A stretch of 64,000 nucleotides of DNA from an uncultured Agathobacter sp. (GTDB lineage: Bacteria > Bacillota > Clostridia > Lachnospirales > Lachnospiraceae): assembly GCA_944381555.1 (NCBI GenBank), contig CALWLL010000021.1, positions 1 through 64,000 on the forward strand, in the 5' to 3' direction. The notes below the pieces were generated by a model, which had not been told where the DNA came from, searched no databases, and saw nothing but the letters and a program-made list of their open reading frames with translations. A program made the position numbers and the translations under genes. Shown here in pieces: positions 62,734 through 64,000 of the stretch (positions are counted from its first letter, which is position 1; each line of letters begins with the position of its first letter).

Positions 62734-63437
62734 ATACTGCCTCCCATATACTCTGTCAGTGCTTTTAAGAATGCCGTTTTGTTCCTTCTGCTGATTTCCA
62801 ATTCAAAGGGGCCGACTATAACTGTATTCTTACGCACTTCTTTTACATGCATGAGATTTATCAGATACCAATGATTACATTTTGCAAACGGATAAGCGTG
62901 CAATGCCTTTTCTGCACTCTGCATAGTTCCTTTTACAATATAGTCACCATCTGCCGTATGATAATGCAGCATACGGTTCTGGCCTTCCACAAAATAAATC
63001 TCATTTAATTCCAGCTTTTTTGCACCGTCCGGCAGAGGCAGCAATACTGCCTTCTGCTCCTGTTGTTTTGCACGCTTTAGCGCCCGTGTCAGCTTCATGG
63101 AAAATGTATAGTAGGTAATCGGCTTCATAACAAAGTCTAATGCTCCAACTTCATATCCATGTATAGCGTAGCCTGCCATATTTGTAATAAACATCAGCAC
63201 AACATTCTCATCCCTTGTACGAATCTGTTTTGCCGCATCCATTCCGTTTATCTTAGGCATTTCAATATCTAATAAGACTATATCATATATCGGCTGGTAA
63301 GTCTGCAAAATCTCCGCTCCGTCTGCAAACACAGAAATCTTAAATTCTAACTGATTTTCCTTTTGATACCGTGCCAGATATTCTGCCAACTGTTCACGAA
63401 ACTCTGCCTCATCCTCTACAATCGCAATATGATACAT
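62730..63437 (-). CDS. LytTR-family response regulator
   Basis: 235 residues from the ATG at 63437 (AGGAGG three bases upstream). Receiver 1-120: IVEDEAEFREQL, phospho-acceptor Asp about 57 (VLLDIEMPKINGMD), and KPITYYTFSMKLTRAL. The LytTR DNA-binding domain (about 135-235) has NEIYFVEGQNRMLHYHTADG, then HWYLINLMHVKEV and the C-terminal FELEISRRNKTAFLKALTEY. Such domains bind 9-bp-type direct repeats about 21 bp apart, as at 61298-61331. First gene of the TCS pair. Confidence 0.92.
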   Translation of the reverse strand: MYHIAIVEDEAEFREQLAEYLARYQKENQLEFKISVFADGAEILQTYQPIYDIVLLDIEMPKINGMDAAKQIRTRDENVVLMFITNMAGYAIHGYEVGALDFVMKPITYYTFSMKLTRALKRAKQQEQKAVLLPLPDGAKKLELNEIYFVEGQNRMLHYHTADGDYIVKGTMQSAEKALHAYPFAKCNHWYLINLMHVKEVRKNTVIVGPFELEISRRNKTAFLKALTEYMGGSM

Positions 63438-63476
63438 ATTCCTCCTAAAGCAAACACTGTGCAATCAACATTAAGA

Positions 63477-63497
63477 GGTGTCGGCAAAGCCGACACC
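63477..63497 (-). terminator. Hairpin downstream of the chemoreceptor gene
   Basis: Perfect GGTGTCGGC-TTT-GCCGACACC stem, 9 bp, 3 bases past the stop at 63501, followed by TCTTAATG. Strong stem but weak U-tract; it also precedes the LytTR operon. Confidence 0.65.
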
Positions 63498-63500
63498 CTG

Positions 63501-64000
63501 TTATAGATACTGTTTCAATTCTTCTGATGTGCCCTCAATTGCATCAATGGCGTCACGAACCTGTTGAGCGAAACCTAAGTTGCTCTCACTCATTTCATGT
63601 ACCTGTTCTGCACTGGCGGTTACTTCTTCCGTAGCAGCGGAAAGCTGGGTAATGTTTTCAACAATCTTATTATTTGCGTCCAGCAATCCATCAATTCTTC
63701 TATCAATCTCATTAATATCGTCAATGAGTTCTGTCATATTGCTGTTGAGGTTTTCAAAAGCGTCTGCTGCCGCCTGAATCTTCACGTTCTGCTGAGCCGT
63801 TGCTTCTACGGAGTTTTCTACAGATAGAACTACCTCATTGGCATTCTCATTTAATTCATTTACGATTCTGGTAATCTGTTCGGTTGATTTTCGCGTCTGG
63901 GCAGCAAGCTGACGTATCTGCTCTGCTACAACCGCAAAACCTCTTCCCGCTTCACCTGCTCTTGCGCTTTCAATGGAAGCATTTAGTGCAAGCAGGTTCG
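63501..64000 (-). CDS. Methyl-accepting chemotaxis protein, C-terminal part
   Basis: Partial; the N-terminus lies beyond the window. 166 residues of the cytoplasmic signalling hairpin are visible. The protein-contact tip reads [20 protein letters not shown] followed by [12 protein letters not shown], then the returning coiled coil runs to SEELKQYL. The tip interacts with CheA and CheW. Its presence suggests a motile relative of the Lachnospiraceae or a receptor used for another signalling pathway. No other chemotaxis gene is in the window. Confidence 0.9.
   Translation of the reverse strand, partial: NLLALNASIESARAGEAGRGFAVVAEQIRQLAAQTRKSTEQITRIVNELNENANEVVLSVENSVEATAQQNVKIQAAADAFENLNSNMTELIDDINEIDRRIDGLLDANNKIVENITQLSAATEEVTASAEQVHEMSESNLGFAQQVRDAIDAIEGTSEELKQYL

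Overview
The window most likely comes from a gut-type Lachnospiraceae (Clostridium cluster XIVa, Firmicutes). Evidence: low-to-moderate G+C, AGGAGG ribosome-binding sites, an HrcA/CIRCE site, PhoP-type direct repeats, a split cobalamin methionine synthase, and several glycoside hydrolases with a GPH-type sugar transporter. The genus cannot be fixed from the sequence. Almost every gene lies on the minus strand.

Region 1 (1-12,700) is an eroded accessory/defence island. It holds a group II intron reverse-transcriptase fragment, a DUF4143-type AAA ATPase behind two palindromes, an ECF sigma/anti-sigma-like cluster with frameshifts, a truncated metallophosphoesterase, an unusual tRNA-Thr, and an intact RloA/RloB (AbiL-like) pair. 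These are followed by the fused remains of a Tn916-type excisionase and integrase, other remnants, an intact AbiEi/AbiEii type IV toxin-antitoxin pair, and a decayed IS transposase.

Region 2 (12,700-21,000) is core physiology: an Hsp20 gene under a sigma-A promoter with a CIRCE operator in its promoter, then a phosphate block in transcription order pstS-pstC-pstA-pstB-phoU-phoP-phoR that runs without a visible terminator into lrgA-lrgB. TTTACA direct repeats with 11-bp periodicity precede pstS.

Region 3 (21,000-34,000) carries a type B carboxylesterase opposite a frameshifted AraC regulator, a GH43 lipoprotein, the metF / MetH-reactivation-domain / metH operon, an AAA ATPase directly downstream of an exported barnase-like lipoprotein, and a GH3 beta-glucosidase.

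Region 4 (34,000-45,500) contains a frameshifted XRE regulator, a COG2984/4120/1101-type (TrpXYZ-like) ABC transporter, two very similar MATE transporters flanking a DegV protein, a CocE-type hydrolase that has lost its catalytic core, an HXXEE membrane protein and its divergent TetR regulator.

Region 5 (45,500-54,500) has a MoxR / DUF58 / membrane transglutaminase operon with an alpha/beta hydrolase, a SEC-C protein, a rearranged Nudix gene, a Fic protein and a surface-protein remnant.

Region 6 (54,500-64,000) looks like one saccharide-use unit: a LytTR/GHKL two-component system, a tandem 13-bp repeat (21-bp spacing) just upstream of a promoter, then a cytoplasmic GH2, a domain-swapped GH3 with a membrane helix at each end, and a GPH-type symporter. 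A partial chemoreceptor closes the window.

Most notable: (i) the barnase-like lipoprotein paired with an AAA ATPase and no visible barstar; (ii) the double-anchored, domain-swapped GH3 under a probable LytTR operator; (iii) single-base indels confined to regulators and one tiny gene while the long enzyme genes are intact.
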